A DNA stretch of 64,000 bases from Aquimarina sp. U1-2 (GCF_017897595.1 NZ_JAGKIK010000005.1:62001-126000); one strand, 5' to 3'. Shown: positions 27,197 to 36,267, numbered from the stretch's first letter. Notes: generated from the letters alone by a model not told the origin. Made by a program: numbers and translations.

Positions 27197-28209
27197 TTGA
27201 AACGTATAATTGGGGAAGACCAAAAGTGTATATCGCACTAATTTTATTAGTTACAGTCATTATTATTGGAGTATTTGGGTTTCGTATTTTATCTGATTAT
27301 TCCTGGGTTGATGCTTTATATATGACGGTTATTACCATGACCACAGTTGGCTTTGAAGAAGTGCAGCCACTTGATGATAACGGCAAGCTATTTACAGTAT
27401 TCTTAATTTCTACTAGTGTTGCCATCTTTGCTTATTCAGTTTCTGTAATCACAGATTATATCGTAAGTAAAAACGATCCCAAAAAAGTACAATATCGAAA
27501 AATGCAAAAAATGATACATCAACTTGAAGACCATATAATTATTGTAGGTTATGGTCGTAACGGTAAACAGGCTGCCGTAAAGCTAATGGCTTATGATAAA
27601 CCTTTTATAGTTATTGAAAATGATACTGAAGTCATTGATCGATACCATGATGATAAAATTCTGTTTTTAAAAGGCAATGCGACTGAAGATTCGGTATTGC
27701 TAGAAGCAGGAATGAAAAATGCCTCTTGTTTAATCTGTACATTACCAGAGGATGCAGATAATCTATTTATTGTACTATCAGCAAGACAGATCAATAAAAA
27801 CCTTAAGATAATTAGTAGAGCTTCGCAGGATGCTTCCTATAAAAAAATACGATTGGCTGGCGCAGATAATGTAATTATGCCCGATAGAATCGGAGGAGAT
27901 CATATGGCATCTCTTGTAGTAGTTCCTGATTTAATAGAATTCCTAGACAATCTTTCAATCGTAGGTAAAAAATCTATAAACATAGAAGAGGTTTCTTTCG
28001 AAGACATGTTTGATGATCAAGAAGAACGTACGATACGTACTGTAGATATGAGATCAAAAACAGGTTGCACCATTATAGGATACAAATCCCCACAAGGAGA
28101 TTACATTGTTAATCCAGAAGCCGATACACCATTGGGACCAGGATCTAAGATTGTGGTTCTAGGGCGTCCAGAGCAAGTAAATCGTTTAAATAGAGAGTTT
28201 GATATTTAA
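27193..28209 (+). CDS. Ion channel with TrkA-N/RCK domain (potassium channel family)
   Basis: A 338-residue inner-membrane protein: TM helix at about 11-32, pore loop and second helix at about 35-90, then a Rossmann RCK domain from residue 115 (HIIIVGYGRNGKQAA, nucleotide-binding GxGxxG) and a TrkA-C-like tail (about 255-338). The filter region is TMTTVGFEEV (T50-V57) where canonical K+ channels have TVGYGD, so ion selectivity is uncertain. Overlaps the PspC gene by 4 bp. Confidence 0.85.
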   Translation: MIETYNWGRPKVYIALILLVTVIIIGVFGFRILSDYSWVDALYMTVITMTTVGFEEVQPLDDNGKLFTVFLISTSVAIFAYSVSVITDYIVSKNDPKKVQYRKMQKMIHQLEDHIIIVGYGRNGKQAAVKLMAYDKPFIVIENDTEVIDRYHDDKILFLKGNATEDSVLLEAGMKNASCLICTLPEDADNLFIVLSARQINKNLKIISRASQDASYKKIRLAGADNVIMPDRIGGDHMASLVVVPDLIEFLDNLSIVGKKSINIEEVSFEDMFDDQEERTIRTVDMRSKTGCTIIGYKSPQGDYIVNPEADTPLGPGSKIVVLGRPEQVNRLNREFDI

Positions 28210-28307
28210 CAGTTTCTAAACATTTAACTCGCTAAAAATTGTTCGCAAACGTTTTTTTTGCCATCTTGCTGACTTCAAAAACATAAAATTTAATTAACTC
28301 ACACATT

Positions 28308-29915
28308 ATGAAGAGAATTCTTCTTTCGATTCTAGTATTTACAATTCCTATAATAACATTCGCACAAGAAACCACAGAAAAAGGCTTAGATCAAAAAATA
28401 GATGAAGCCTTTCAGCCGGTATCAGATTTTTTCTCAAGTGTCATTTTTTTTGAAGTTTTTAGCGGCGCCCCTTTTGTAATCATATTGTTAGTATTGAGTG
28501 CTCTGTTCTTTACGATTTATTTTGGGTTTCCGAATGTTCGATACTTCGGAAGAGCTATCAATGTTGTTAGAGGAAAGTATGATGATGTTGAGAGACATGG
28601 AATTCAAGGAAAAGCTGAAATTAATACAGTTGACGGAGATATAAAAGATACGATTCGGGATGAGTCTAAAGAAGGAGAGGTTTCTCACTTTCAAGCGTTA
28701 GCAACTGCCGTTTCTGGTACTGTAGGTAATGGAAACATCGCAGGTGTTGCCTTGGCGATTGCCTTGGGAGGTCCAGGAGCTACATTTTGGATGATAATCT
28801 GTGGTTTACTTGGGATGTCTACCAAATTCGTAGAATGTACACTTGGGGTTCAATATAGAGATGTAGGTGAAGATGGTACCGTTTACGGCGGTCCTATGTA
28901 TTATCTTAGCAAAGGACTGAAAGAAAAAGGGTTTGCCTGGGTTGGTAAAATTACTGCAGTTTTATTTGCTATTTTTTGTATTGGAGGATCTTTTGGAGGT
29001 GGAAATGCAGCACAGTCCAATCAGGCAACTATTGTTTTAAAAGAAATGTTTGGATTACAAAGTACTGGTGCTGGTTTTTGGATTGGCGTGATCTTAGCTG
29101 TACTTGTGGGAATTATCATCATAGGAGGTATCAAACGTATTGCCTCGGTAACCGAAAAGGTAGTTCCGTTTATGGCTGTAATGTATGTATTGGCATGTAT
29201 TTACATCATATTTAGTAATTTTTCTTTTGTAGATGATGCTTTAGGAATGATTGTAAGCGAAGCTTTTAGTCCTAAAGCTATTGGTGTAGGCGGACTCATA
29301 GGCGTATTATTGGTTGGTTTTAAAAGAGCAGCATTTTCTAATGAAGCAGGCGCAGGTTCTGCGTCGATTGCACACTCTGCTGTTAAAACGAAATATGCTG
29401 CCAGCGAGGGACTAGTTGCTTTGTTGGAGCCATTTATCGATACCGTGTTAATATGTACAATGACTGCATTAGTAATTATAATATTCAATTCTGGAGGTGC
29501 ATTTGAATATGGAGGAGATGGCACCGGAGTAGTTTTCATAGACGGACTCCCGTACGAAGGTGCCGGAATAACACAAATGGCCTTCGCCGAGTACATTCCA
29601 TATTCTGATATATTTCTAACCATCGCCGTTGTTCTTTTTGCAGTTTCCACCATGATTTCATGGTCATATTATGGTCTGCAATCCTGGAAATTTTTATTCG
29701 GTAGAGGAAAAACAGCCGATCTAGTATACAAAATTTTATTTCTAACCTTCGTGGTGATTGGAGCGGCTGCAAGTATGAATTCTATCTGGGCTTTTTCAGA
29801 TGCTATGATTTTTGCTATGGTATTTCCGAATATGGTAGGATTATATTTCTTATTCCCGGTAGTCAAAAAGCAATTAACGCGATATTTTACAGCGATTAAA
29901 GAATCACGATCCTAG
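28308..29915 (+). CDS. Sodium/alanine (AGCS) symporter
   Basis: A 535-residue inner-membrane transporter of the alanine/glycine:cation symporter family. The hallmark GTVGNGNIAGVALAIALGGPGATFWM-type segment lies around residues 137-162, followed by EGLVALLEPFIDTVLICTMTA further on, and about ten hydrophobic helices. An N-terminal extension (residues 1-20) looks like a cleavable signal, common in Bacteroidota members. It should import small neutral amino acids with Na+. It stands alone. Confidence 0.9.
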   Translation: MKRILLSILVFTIPIITFAQETTEKGLDQKIDEAFQPVSDFFSSVIFFEVFSGAPFVIILLVLSALFFTIYFGFPNVRYFGRAINVVRGKYDDVERHGIQGKAEINTVDGDIKDTIRDESKEGEVSHFQALATAVSGTVGNGNIAGVALAIALGGPGATFWMIICGLLGMSTKFVECTLGVQYRDVGEDGTVYGGPMYYLSKGLKEKGFAWVGKITAVLFAIFCIGGSFGGGNAAQSNQATIVLKEMFGLQSTGAGFWIGVILAVLVGIIIIGGIKRIASVTEKVVPFMAVMYVLACIYIIFSNFSFVDDALGMIVSEAFSPKAIGVGGLIGVLLVGFKRAAFSNEAGAGSASIAHSAVKTKYAASEGLVALLEPFIDTVLICTMTALVIIIFNSGGAFEYGGDGTGVVFIDGLPYEGAGITQMAFAEYIPYSDIFLTIAVVLFAVSTMISWSYYGLQSWKFLFGRGKTADLVYKILFLTFVVIGAAASMNSIWAFSDAMIFAMVFPNMVGLYFLFPVVKKQLTRYFTAIKESRS

Positions 29916-30058
29916 TCCATGATAACAAGTGTAGCGGTTACCTACGTTCTCAATTTTATAATTAATTTACTACCAATTAATTATTAAAATTTAAACTTAT
30001 GAAATCTGTTCATTTACGTTTAGTACTTCGTATCTCACACTCATAACTCATACCATAA

Positions 30059-30931
30059 ATGAATACTTTAAAATCCCATTTTGAAATGCATTTACGTTTC
30101 AGAAATGGGATTTTAGTATTATCGCTGCTCATCGTATTGAGCATACTTTTATTTATTTTTTATCCGTATACCAAAGTAGATCAGCAAAACTTCGTCGAAC
30201 TTAAAGAATTTCAACAACAGGTAGATTCCTTAAAAAGAATAGCCATACAGCAAAGGGATGAAGTGAAACTAAAAACGTTTAACCCTAATTTTATCTCTGA
30301 TTTTAAAGGATATCAACTGGGGTTGTCTCCAAAAGAATTAGATCGACTTACAGCATTTAGGCAACAAGGTAAATGGGTTAATTCTATAGCAGATTTTAAA
30401 AAAGTCACCCAGGTGTCAGATTCGTTGCTAAGTGTGATAGCACCTTTGTTTAAGTTTCCCGATTGGTTAGCCAAGAGAACTACAGTTAAAAGGGAGTACA
30501 AAAAAAGAACAATAACCAAAACCTTGAACCAAAAAGGAGACCTTAATACGGTAACCGCTGCAACTTTACAACAGCAAATAGAGCTACCAGATTTTATCGC
30601 CAGAAGAATCGTTAATTATAGAAATAAAATCGGAGGATTTATACACGACTTGCAGCTCAAAGATGTATCAGGGCTTTTTGATAATCAACGACGAAAAATA
30701 CTGGCATCGTATACAGTCAAAACTTCGAAACCTGTAAAAAAAATAAATATTAACGAAGCATCAATTAAGCAATTGTTAGAAATACCCTATTTCGATTTTG
30801 AAACCGCAATAGAAATAAAAGATTTGATAGATAATCATGGGATCATCTCTGATTTTAATGAATTAGGAAAAATCGAAGGATTTTCGTTAGAAAAAATAGA
30901 TAGAATAGCTTTATATTTGACATTAAAATAA
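30059..30931 (+). CDS. ComEA-like helix-hairpin-helix protein
   Basis: A 290-residue protein with one N-terminal membrane helix (about 17-38) and three helix-hairpin-helix modules: LGLSPKELDRLTAFRQQGKW, LNTVTAATLQQQIELPDFIA, and ININEASIKQLLEIPYFDFE. HhH modules bind DNA backbones; with a membrane anchor this resembles the competence protein ComEA, but a DNA-uptake role is only inferred. No competence gene is nearby. Confidence 0.8.
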   Translation: MNTLKSHFEMHLRFRNGILVLSLLIVLSILLFIFYPYTKVDQQNFVELKEFQQQVDSLKRIAIQQRDEVKLKTFNPNFISDFKGYQLGLSPKELDRLTAFRQQGKWVNSIADFKKVTQVSDSLLSVIAPLFKFPDWLAKRTTVKREYKKRTITKTLNQKGDLNTVTAATLQQQIELPDFIARRIVNYRNKIGGFIHDLQLKDVSGLFDNQRRKILASYTVKTSKPVKKININEASIKQLLEIPYFDFETAIEIKDLIDNHGIISDFNELGKIEGFSLEKIDRIALYLTLK

Positions 30932-31057
30932 AAATCGGAAAAAAATTGCTGTGAATTTTAATGGATCCTCAATGTATTAACATCCAACATTCTTATGGGT
31001 GGAGAATTTATTATGATGCACAGTGCTATGTTAATCAAAAATCATAGATGTTATCAT

Positions 31058-32224
31058 ATGAACAGCATGTATTTTACAGAAGAGCACGAATTGTTTAGAC
31101 AAAGTCTACAAGATTTTCTTAAAAAAGAAGTCACACCGCATATTGATAAATGGGAAAAATCCGGAACTATCGACCGCTTTATTTGGGAAAAATTTGGCGA
31201 AATGGGGTATTTTGGGATTGCATATCCCGAAGAATATGGAGGCCTGAATTTGGACTTGTTCTATACCCTAATTTTGTTAGAAGAATTACAAAAAATAAAT
31301 TCAGGAGGTTTTGCTGCAGCGATTTGGGCACATGTCTATTTGGCAATGACCCATATAAACAAAGAAGGCGATCAACAAATAAAAGAAAAATACCTCACGC
31401 CAAGTATTGCGGGTCAAAAAATTGGATGTTTAGCAATTACTGAACCTTTTGGAGGCTCTGACGTTGCGGGAATGCGAACAACAGCTGTAAAACATGAGGA
31501 TCATTATCTAATTAATGGATCTAAGACTTTTATCACCAATGGTGTATATAGCGATTATCTCGTTGTTGCTGCAAAAACCAATCCCGATCTTGGTAATAAA
31601 GGTATTAGCATGTTTGTTGTTGACCGTGAAACTCCTGGTATAAGAGCAACAAAGCTCGAGAAATTAGGATGGCGAGCATCTGATACAGGAGAAATTTCAT
31701 TTGATAATGTTAAAATTCCACTCGATAATCTCTTAGCAGAAGAGAATAAAGGTTTCTCTTATATCATGCAGCATTTTGCCTTAGAGCGTTTGATTATGGG
31801 GGTCAACGCACATGCGAGAGCAGAGTTTGCTCTGGAGTATACGATTAGTTACATGGCCGTTCGAGAAGCTTTTGGTAAAACAATTGATAAATTTCAGGCA
31901 TTACGACATACAATAGCCGATATGGCTAGTGAGGTAGAAATGTGCAAAGAGTTTAATTATTCTATTGCCAAACGCTTAAATGATGGTAAATATGTAGTCA
32001 AGGAAGCAAGTATGTCAAAATTACTGTCCACAAAAATAGCTGATGAAGTTATCTACAAATGTTTGCAACTATTGGGTGGATATGGATATATGGAAGAATA
32101 TCCTCTAGCTCGACTATTTCGTGATAGCAGGCTAGGGCCTATTGGTGGAGGTACTTCAGAAATTCTAAGAGAAATTATTGCAAAGATGGTTATCGACAAG
32201 AAAGAGTATAAACCAGCAACTTAA
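31058..32224 (+). CDS. Acyl-CoA dehydrogenase
   Basis: A 388-residue FAD enzyme oxidising acyl-CoA thioesters. Visible motifs are GCLAITEPFGGSDVAGMRTTA (first ACAD signature), LINGSKTFITNG, LGWRASDTGEISFDNVKIP, and the second signature LLGGYGYMEEYPLARLFRDSRLGPIGGGTSEI. The glutamate in GGTSEI occupies the C-terminal end of the active site. I start at the ATG 31058 (MNSMYFTEEHELFRQS); the frame is open from 30995 but the extra residues are not family-like. The substrate chain length is unknown. Confidence 0.87.
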   Translation: MNSMYFTEEHELFRQSLQDFLKKEVTPHIDKWEKSGTIDRFIWEKFGEMGYFGIAYPEEYGGLNLDLFYTLILLEELQKINSGGFAAAIWAHVYLAMTHINKEGDQQIKEKYLTPSIAGQKIGCLAITEPFGGSDVAGMRTTAVKHEDHYLINGSKTFITNGVYSDYLVVAAKTNPDLGNKGISMFVVDRETPGIRATKLEKLGWRASDTGEISFDNVKIPLDNLLAEENKGFSYIMQHFALERLIMGVNAHARAEFALEYTISYMAVREAFGKTIDKFQALRHTIADMASEVEMCKEFNYSIAKRLNDGKYVVKEASMSKLLSTKIADEVIYKCLQLLGGYGYMEEYPLARLFRDSRLGPIGGGTSEILREIIAKMVIDKKEYKPAT

Positions 32225-32267
32225 ATAAATAGGTCTACCGGTCGCTGAAATAAAAATAGAAAAGACT

Positions 32268-32296
32268 TTGTATATTATAGTATTGTAGTATATTTG
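32268..32296 (+). promoter_or_regulatory. rpsU promoter
   Basis: -33 TTG (32268-32270), an 18-nt spacer and -7 TATATTTG (32289-32296). One of the best matches to the Bacteroidota consensus in the window; gives a leader of about 27 nt. Confidence 0.75.
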
Positions 32297-32313
32297 CAAC
32301 TTAATTTTTAAAG

Positions 32314-32323
32314 AAAGGAGGTG
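32314..32323 (+). promoter_or_regulatory. Strong Shine-Dalgarno of rpsU
   Basis: AAAGGAGGTG ends 5 nt before the ATG at 32329. Genes of this phylum rarely carry such a site. In Flavobacterium the anti-SD is covered by bS21, bS18 and bS6, and the SD of rpsU is thought to let ribosomes lacking bS21 translate it, giving autoregulation. Confidence 0.85.
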
Positions 32324-32328
32324 CAACT

Positions 32329-32523
32329 ATGTTAATTATACCAGTTAAAGACGGAGAAAATATAGATAGAGCGTTAAAACGTTTTAAGCGTAAATTCGAT
32401 AGAACGGGAACGATGCGTCAGCTTCGTAAACGTCAAGCATTTACAAAACCTTCTGTAGAGCGTAGAGCTCAAGTTCAGAAAGCGCAATATATTCAGCACT
32501 TACGAGATCAGGAAGAGATTTAA
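32329..32523 (+). CDS. rpsU: 30S ribosomal protein bS21
   Basis: 64 residues, basic, with the bS21 pattern MLIIPVKDGENIDRALKRFKRKFDRTGTMRQLRKRQAFTKPS. It sits next to the anti-Shine-Dalgarno of 16S rRNA in the 30S subunit. The gene has its own promoter and an exceptional Shine-Dalgarno, both described separately, consistent with autogenous control. It is directly upstream of the Xer recombinase gene, which has its own -7 box. Confidence 0.95.
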   Translation: MLIIPVKDGENIDRALKRFKRKFDRTGTMRQLRKRQAFTKPSVERRAQVQKAQYIQHLRDQEEI

Positions 32524-32610
32524 AATGTAGAAGCGTAGTTCTCTGTATTACTTTTAACAAAAGCTTCGTTTTTCAGTATAGATTAAACTGTTAGGATTAC
32601 AAAAGTTTTA

Positions 32611-32618
32611 TATTTTTG
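32611..32618 (+). promoter_or_regulatory. -7 box of xer gene
   Basis: TATTTTTG, 19 nt before the ATG at 32638; implies a leader of roughly 15 nt. Confidence 0.45.
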
Positions 32619-32637
32619 TAGTTCTAACGGTTTTTTT

Positions 32638-33528
32638 ATGCTTTTTTCTAAATTTCTGGAGTATCTGCTTTTTGAAAAAAATTACGCAAAACATACAATT
32701 GTTGCGTATAAGGCAGATTTAGAAGCTTTTTCAAACTTTTATATACAAGAGTTCGAAAGCGACGTTATCACAAAAGCAAACTATGCTCAAATACGTTCAT
32801 GGATAGTAGTCTTAGTTGAGCAAAAAGTGTCCAATCGAACTATTAATAGAAAAATTTCTTCTCTTAAATCATATTATAAATTCTTATTGAAAATAGGTGA
32901 AATAACCAACAATCCACTAGCAAAACACAAACCTTTAAAAGTTTCAAAAACAATTCAAATTCCTTTTTCAGAAAGTGAAATTGATAATGTTCTTGACGAT
33001 TTAAGAGATGCTCATGATTTCGAAAGTATTAGAGATAGACTAATAGTAGAACTCTTTTATGCTACCGGAATGCGAAGAATAGAGTTAGTTAATTTAAAGG
33101 TTTTAGATATCAATATTAGCGCCAGGCAAATTAAAGTCCTGGGAAAGCGTAATAAAGAGCGATATGTGCCTCTTTTAGATACAGTATGTCAAACGCTAAA
33201 GCTATATTTAGAGGTGAGATCAGATATACAAGTAAAAGAAAATGAGCCCTTCTTGCTGCTCACTAAAAAAGGAGTTAAAATCTATGAAACACTTGTGTAT
33301 CGAATCATAAATAGTTATTTTAGTAAGGCTTCTGCAAAGGTTAAAAAGAGTCCGCATATTCTAAGACATTCATTTGCGACCCATTTACTTAATGAAGGAG
33401 CAAATTTGAATGCTGTAAAAGAATTGCTTGGTCATTCCAGTTTAGCTGCCACGCAAGTGTATACGAATAACAGTGTCGCTCAGCTAACAAAAGTTTATCA
33501 ACGATCTCACCCACGGAACAAAAGGTAA
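32638..33528 (+). CDS. xerC: Tyrosine recombinase XerC/XerD family
   Basis: A 296-residue tyrosine recombinase, full length for Xer proteins. It has an N-terminal SAM-like domain (about 1-85: FLEYLLFEKNYAKHTIVAYK) and a catalytic domain with Arg in ATGMRRIEL, HxxR in HILRHSFATHLL, His in LGHSSLAATQ and the nucleophile Tyr in QVYTNNS. The housekeeping position between rpsU and hpf favours the dimer-resolution role at dif over a phage or island integrase; no attachment site is seen nearby. Confidence 0.85.
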   Translation: MLFSKFLEYLLFEKNYAKHTIVAYKADLEAFSNFYIQEFESDVITKANYAQIRSWIVVLVEQKVSNRTINRKISSLKSYYKFLLKIGEITNNPLAKHKPLKVSKTIQIPFSESEIDNVLDDLRDAHDFESIRDRLIVELFYATGMRRIELVNLKVLDINISARQIKVLGKRNKERYVPLLDTVCQTLKLYLEVRSDIQVKENEPFLLLTKKGVKIYETLVYRIINSYFSKASAKVKKSPHILRHSFATHLLNEGANLNAVKELLGHSSLAATQVYTNNSVAQLTKVYQRSHPRNKR

Positions 33529-33584
33529 TTATAAGTGCTTCTTTTCGGCTTAAAATAGTTGTCAAACCAATTAAATTAACACCT

Positions 33585-33887
33585 ATGAAAGTGAACCTTC
33601 AATCTGTAAATTTTAACGTAGATCAAAAATTGGTGAATTTTACTCAAGCGAAATTGGATAAGTTAGAAAATCATTTTAATCGAATTATTCATGCCGATGT
33701 ATTTTTGAAAGTAATGAATACGAGTGGAAAAGAAAATAAAATTACTGAAATTTTATTGAGTGTGCCTGGAGATGAATTTATTATCAAAAAGATTAATAAA
33801 ACGTTCGAAGGAGGTGTGGATGAATGTGTTAGTTCTTTAGAAAGACAACTCAAAAAACGAAAAGAAAAATTAAATGCGCATGTTTGA
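33585..33887 (+). CDS. hpf: Ribosome hibernation promoting factor (short HPF/RaiA)
   Basis: 100 residues matching short HPF: MKVNLQSVNFNVDQKLVNFTQAKLDKLENHF, an EILLSVPGDEF strand, and C-terminal CVSSLERQLKKRKEK. It binds the 30S decoding region in slow growth and inactivates ribosomes. Located 57 bp after the xer gene, possibly cotranscribed; its transcript would end at the hairpin at 33940-33966. Confidence 0.9.
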   Translation: MKVNLQSVNFNVDQKLVNFTQAKLDKLENHFNRIIHADVFLKVMNTSGKENKITEILLSVPGDEFIIKKINKTFEGGVDECVSSLERQLKKRKEKLNAHV

Positions 33888-33908
33888 CTATTTTTTTAAT
33901 AAATAGTT

Positions 33909-33938
33909 TTGTCTAAAACATAAATTATTATACATTTG
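33909..33938 (+). promoter_or_regulatory. Promoter before tRNA-Thr(TGT), overlapping a terminator
   Basis: -33 TTG (33909-33911), a 19-nt spacer and -7 TACATTTG (33931-33938), an excellent consensus match. The predicted start falls at the base of the terminator hairpin at 33940. Confidence 0.7.
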
Positions 33939-33939
33939 C

Positions 33940-33966
33940 AGTCCGTTAGAAATAGCGGACTTTTTT
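33940..33966 (+). terminator. Intrinsic terminator between hpf and tRNA-Thr
   Basis: AGTCCGTTA/TAGCGGACT (9 pairs with one G-T) around a GAAA tetraloop, followed by TTTTT. It can end hpf transcription but also lies directly downstream of a promoter. Confidence 0.75.
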
Positions 33967-33988
33967 ATGTTCTAAAACATAGTGAAAA

Positions 33989-34062
33989 GCCGATATAGCT
34001 CAGCTGGCTAGAGCAGCTGATTTGTAATCAGCAGGTCGTGGGTTCGAGTCCCTCTATCGGCT
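33989..34062 (+). tRNA. tRNA-Thr (anticodon TGT)
   Basis: Acceptor GCCGATA/TATCGGC, D-arm AGCTCAGCTGGCTAGAGC, anticodon loop TTTGTAA (TGT), T-arm GTGGGTTCGAGTCCCTC. 74 nt, no CCA encoded. Confidence 0.95.
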
Positions 34063-34223
34063 CTTTTAAAACTTAAAAATCCTCTTAAAAAATGAATAGT
34101 TTACTGTAAAATTATTTATTTATAAAAAGTGGAAAAGTTTATGCTGTTAGTAGCGTTAAAAAAGAATATTTCAACTGGTTTTCCAGCAGTTTTATAACTA
34201 TGAAATATGATTTTTATTGAATT

Positions 34224-34252
34224 TTGATTTGTAGAATAAATGATTATTTTTG
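34224..34252 (+). promoter_or_regulatory. Promoter before tRNA-Tyr
   Basis: -33 TTG (34224-34226), an 18-nt spacer, -7 TATTTTTG (34245-34252), about 45 nt upstream of tRNA-Tyr. Confidence 0.6.
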
Positions 34253-34296
34253 CGCTTTTCAAATTCACAAAGTTCATTTTGAAATACTAACATTTG

Positions 34297-34379
34297 GGGG
34301 AGATACTCAAGCGGCCAACGAGGACAGACTGTAAATCTGTTGGTTTTTACCTTCGCAGGTTCGAATCCTGCTCTCCCCA
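34297..34379 (+). tRNA. tRNA-Tyr (anticodon GTA)
   Basis: 83 nt with the long variable arm of class II tRNAs; acceptor GGGGAGA/TCTCCCC, anticodon loop CTGTAAA, T-loop TTCGAAT. Confidence 0.95.
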
Positions 34380-34474
34380 CAATATTAATTCAGAATTAAG
34401 AACGCAGAATTCTGAATTAAAATATAGATTAGTGTTAATTCTTAATTCAACGTTCTGAATTTAGAATTGCAAAT

Positions 34475-34547
34475 GCGGGAGTAGCTCAGTTGGTAGAGCG
34501 TCAGCCTTCCAAGCTGAATGTCGCCGGTTCGAACCCGGTCTCCCGCT
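34475..34547 (+). tRNA. tRNA-Gly (anticodon TCC)
   Basis: Acceptor GCGGGAG/CTCCCGC, D-arm AGCTCAGTTGGTAGAGC, anticodon loop CTTCCAA, T-loop TTCGAAC. The spacer before it (34387-34470) is palindromic, with TTCAGAATT and CGTTCTGAA motifs. Confidence 0.95.
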
Positions 34548-34756
34548 CAAATTGTATACATATAATTACAACATAATATGTATAATGGTACAGATTTAAT
34601 ATTTGTATCGAGTAGAACAAAGTAAACTTAGTTTTCTACTCAAAAGCTAATCTTGATGCATTTTTAGCATTGGATTTTTAAAATAAAGTAAAAGATGAGT
34701 CGGTTTTCTTTTGATAAACGTTCAAAGAACTCTGGTTTATCTTCGTACTTTTTAAA

Positions 34757-34828
34757 GCCGGTGTAGCTCAGGGGTAGAGCGTTTCCTTGGTAAGGAAGAG
34801 GTCACGAGTTCAAATCTCGTCATTGGCT
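34757..34828 (+). tRNA. tRNA-Thr (anticodon GGT)
   Basis: Acceptor GCCGGTG/CATTGGC with two G-T pairs, short D-loop (AGCTCAGGGGTAGAGC), anticodon loop TTGGTAA (GGT), T-loop TTCAAAT. 72 nt, 58 bp before tuf, with which it is probably cotranscribed. Confidence 0.92.
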
Positions 34829-34886
34829 CTTAGTAAAGAAGCATAAATTGAACACTAATATATAACTAAGATTAAATACATTAATT

Positions 34887-36074
34887 ATGGCAAAGGAAAC
34901 TTTCGATCGTTCCAAACCGCACTTAAATATTGGTACTATTGGACACGTTGATCACGGTAAAACAACTTTGACTGCTGCTATCACAAAAGTATTAGCAGAA
35001 GCTGGTCTTTCTGAAGCTAGAGATTTCGATACTATCGACAACGCTCCAGAAGAAAAGGAAAGAGGTATTACAATTAATACATCGCACGTAGAGTACCAAA
35101 CAGAAAATCGTCATTACGCTCACGTTGACTGTCCTGGTCACGCCGATTACGTAAAGAACATGGTTACTGGTGCTGCTCAAATGGACGGAGCGATTTTGGT
35201 AGTTGCGGCTACTGATGGTCCAATGCCACAGACTCGCGAGCACATCTTATTGGGTCGTCAGGTAGGTATTCCTAGAATCGTTGTTTTCCTTAATAAGGTA
35301 GACATGGTAGATGATGATGAGCTATTAGAGCTTGTAGAGATGGAAGTAAGAGATCTTCTTTCTTTTTACGAGTATGATGGTGATAATGGTCCTGTAATTT
35401 CAGGTTCTGCACTAGGTGCTCTTAATGGAGAACAAAAATGGGTAGACACGGTAATGGAGTTGATGAAGGCTGTAGATGAGTGGATCGAATTGCCAAAACG
35501 TGATGTCGATAAAGATTTCTTAATGCCTATCGAAGATGTGTTTTCTATTACAGGTCGTGGTACAGTTGCTACCGGTCGTATAGAAACAGGTGTTGCCAAT
35601 ACAGGAGATGCTGTAGAAATTATCGGAATGGGAGCAGAAAAATTAACTTCTACCATAACTGGAGTTGAGATGTTCCGTAAGATCTTAGATAGAGGTGAAG
35701 CAGGAGATAACGTAGGTATCTTATTAAGAGGTATTGAAAAAACTGAAATCTCACGTGGTATGGTTATCACTAAGCCAGGATCAGTAACTCCACATAAAAA
35801 CTTCAAAGCTGAGGTGTATATCCTTAAGAAAGAAGAAGGTGGACGTCATACACCATTCCACAACAACTACCGCCCTCAGTTCTACGTACGTACAACTGAT
35901 GTGACTGGAAACATCGCGCTTCCTGACGGAGTTGAAATGGTAATGCCTGGAGATAACTTAACAATTACTGTAGAGTTGATTCAGCCAATTGCAATGAATG
36001 TAGGTCTTCGTTTTGCTATCCGTGAAGGAGGTAGAACAGTAGGTGCTGGTCAAGTTACCGAAATTTTAGACTAA
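34887..36074 (+). CDS. tuf: Elongation factor Tu
   Basis: GTPase that delivers aminoacyl-tRNA to the ribosome. 395 residues, full length. Motifs: GHVDHGKTT (G1), DCPGHADY (G3), NKVDM (G4), SAL (G5), then beta-barrel domains II and III ending [15 protein letters not shown]. The order tRNA-Thr, tuf, tRNA-Trp, secE, nusG is the conserved bacterial arrangement. The bases in tuf are more CG-rich at codon ends than in its neighbours, as expected for a highly expressed gene. Confidence 0.98.
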   Translation: MAKETFDRSKPHLNIGTIGHVDHGKTTLTAAITKVLAEAGLSEARDFDTIDNAPEEKERGITINTSHVEYQTENRHYAHVDCPGHADYVKNMVTGAAQMDGAILVVAATDGPMPQTREHILLGRQVGIPRIVVFLNKVDMVDDDELLELVEMEVRDLLSFYEYDGDNGPVISGSALGALNGEQKWVDTVMELMKAVDEWIELPKRDVDKDFLMPIEDVFSITGRGTVATGRIETGVANTGDAVEIIGMGAEKLTSTITGVEMFRKILDRGEAGDNVGILLRGIEKTEISRGMVITKPGSVTPHKNFKAEVYILKKEEGGRHTPFHNNYRPQFYVRTTDVTGNIALPDGVEMVMPGDNLTITVELIQPIAMNVGLRFAIREGGRTVGAGQVTEILD

Positions 36075-36086
36075 TTAAGCATATCG

Positions 36087-36134
36087 TATATAAGTAAGGT
36101 ATTCGTTACGGCGAATACCTTGACTTATGTATAC
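36087..36134 (+). other. Long hairpin between tuf and tRNA-Trp
   Basis: AGGTATTCG/CGAATACCT with an extended outer stem (ATAAGT/ACTTAT, GTAT/ATAC) whose last bases overlap the tRNA 5' end. There is no T tract, so RNA processing is more likely than termination. Confidence 0.55.
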
Positions 36135-36205
36135 GGGTTTAGCTCAGTTGGTAGAGCACTGGTCTCCAAAACCAGGTGTCGGGAGTTCGAGCCTCTCAAC
36201 CCGTG
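36133..36205 (+). tRNA. tRNA-Trp (anticodon CCA)
   Basis: Acceptor ACGGGTT/AACCCGT, anticodon loop CTCCAAA (CCA), T-loop TTCGAGC. 73 nt. A 16-base copy of its 3' end recurs at 36298-36313. Confidence 0.95.
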
Positions 36206-36267
36206 CTAAGAATGCTTTGTGTATTGATTTGTTAACTGGTATTCTCAGAAATAAATTTGTAACGCGG

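Noticed and set aside
29201-29653. 150-codon antisense frame
   Set aside because: Complement of the sodium/alanine symporter gene, with low-complexity Ala/Pro sequence.
32638-33528. Tyrosine recombinase as a phage or island integrase
   Set aside because: Xer-like length and motifs, housekeeping neighbours, and no adjoining mobile genes.
34198-34380. 60-codon frame antisense to tRNA-Tyr
   Set aside because: Covers the tRNA gene; translation of tRNA complement gives a typical artefact (GRAGFEPAKV).
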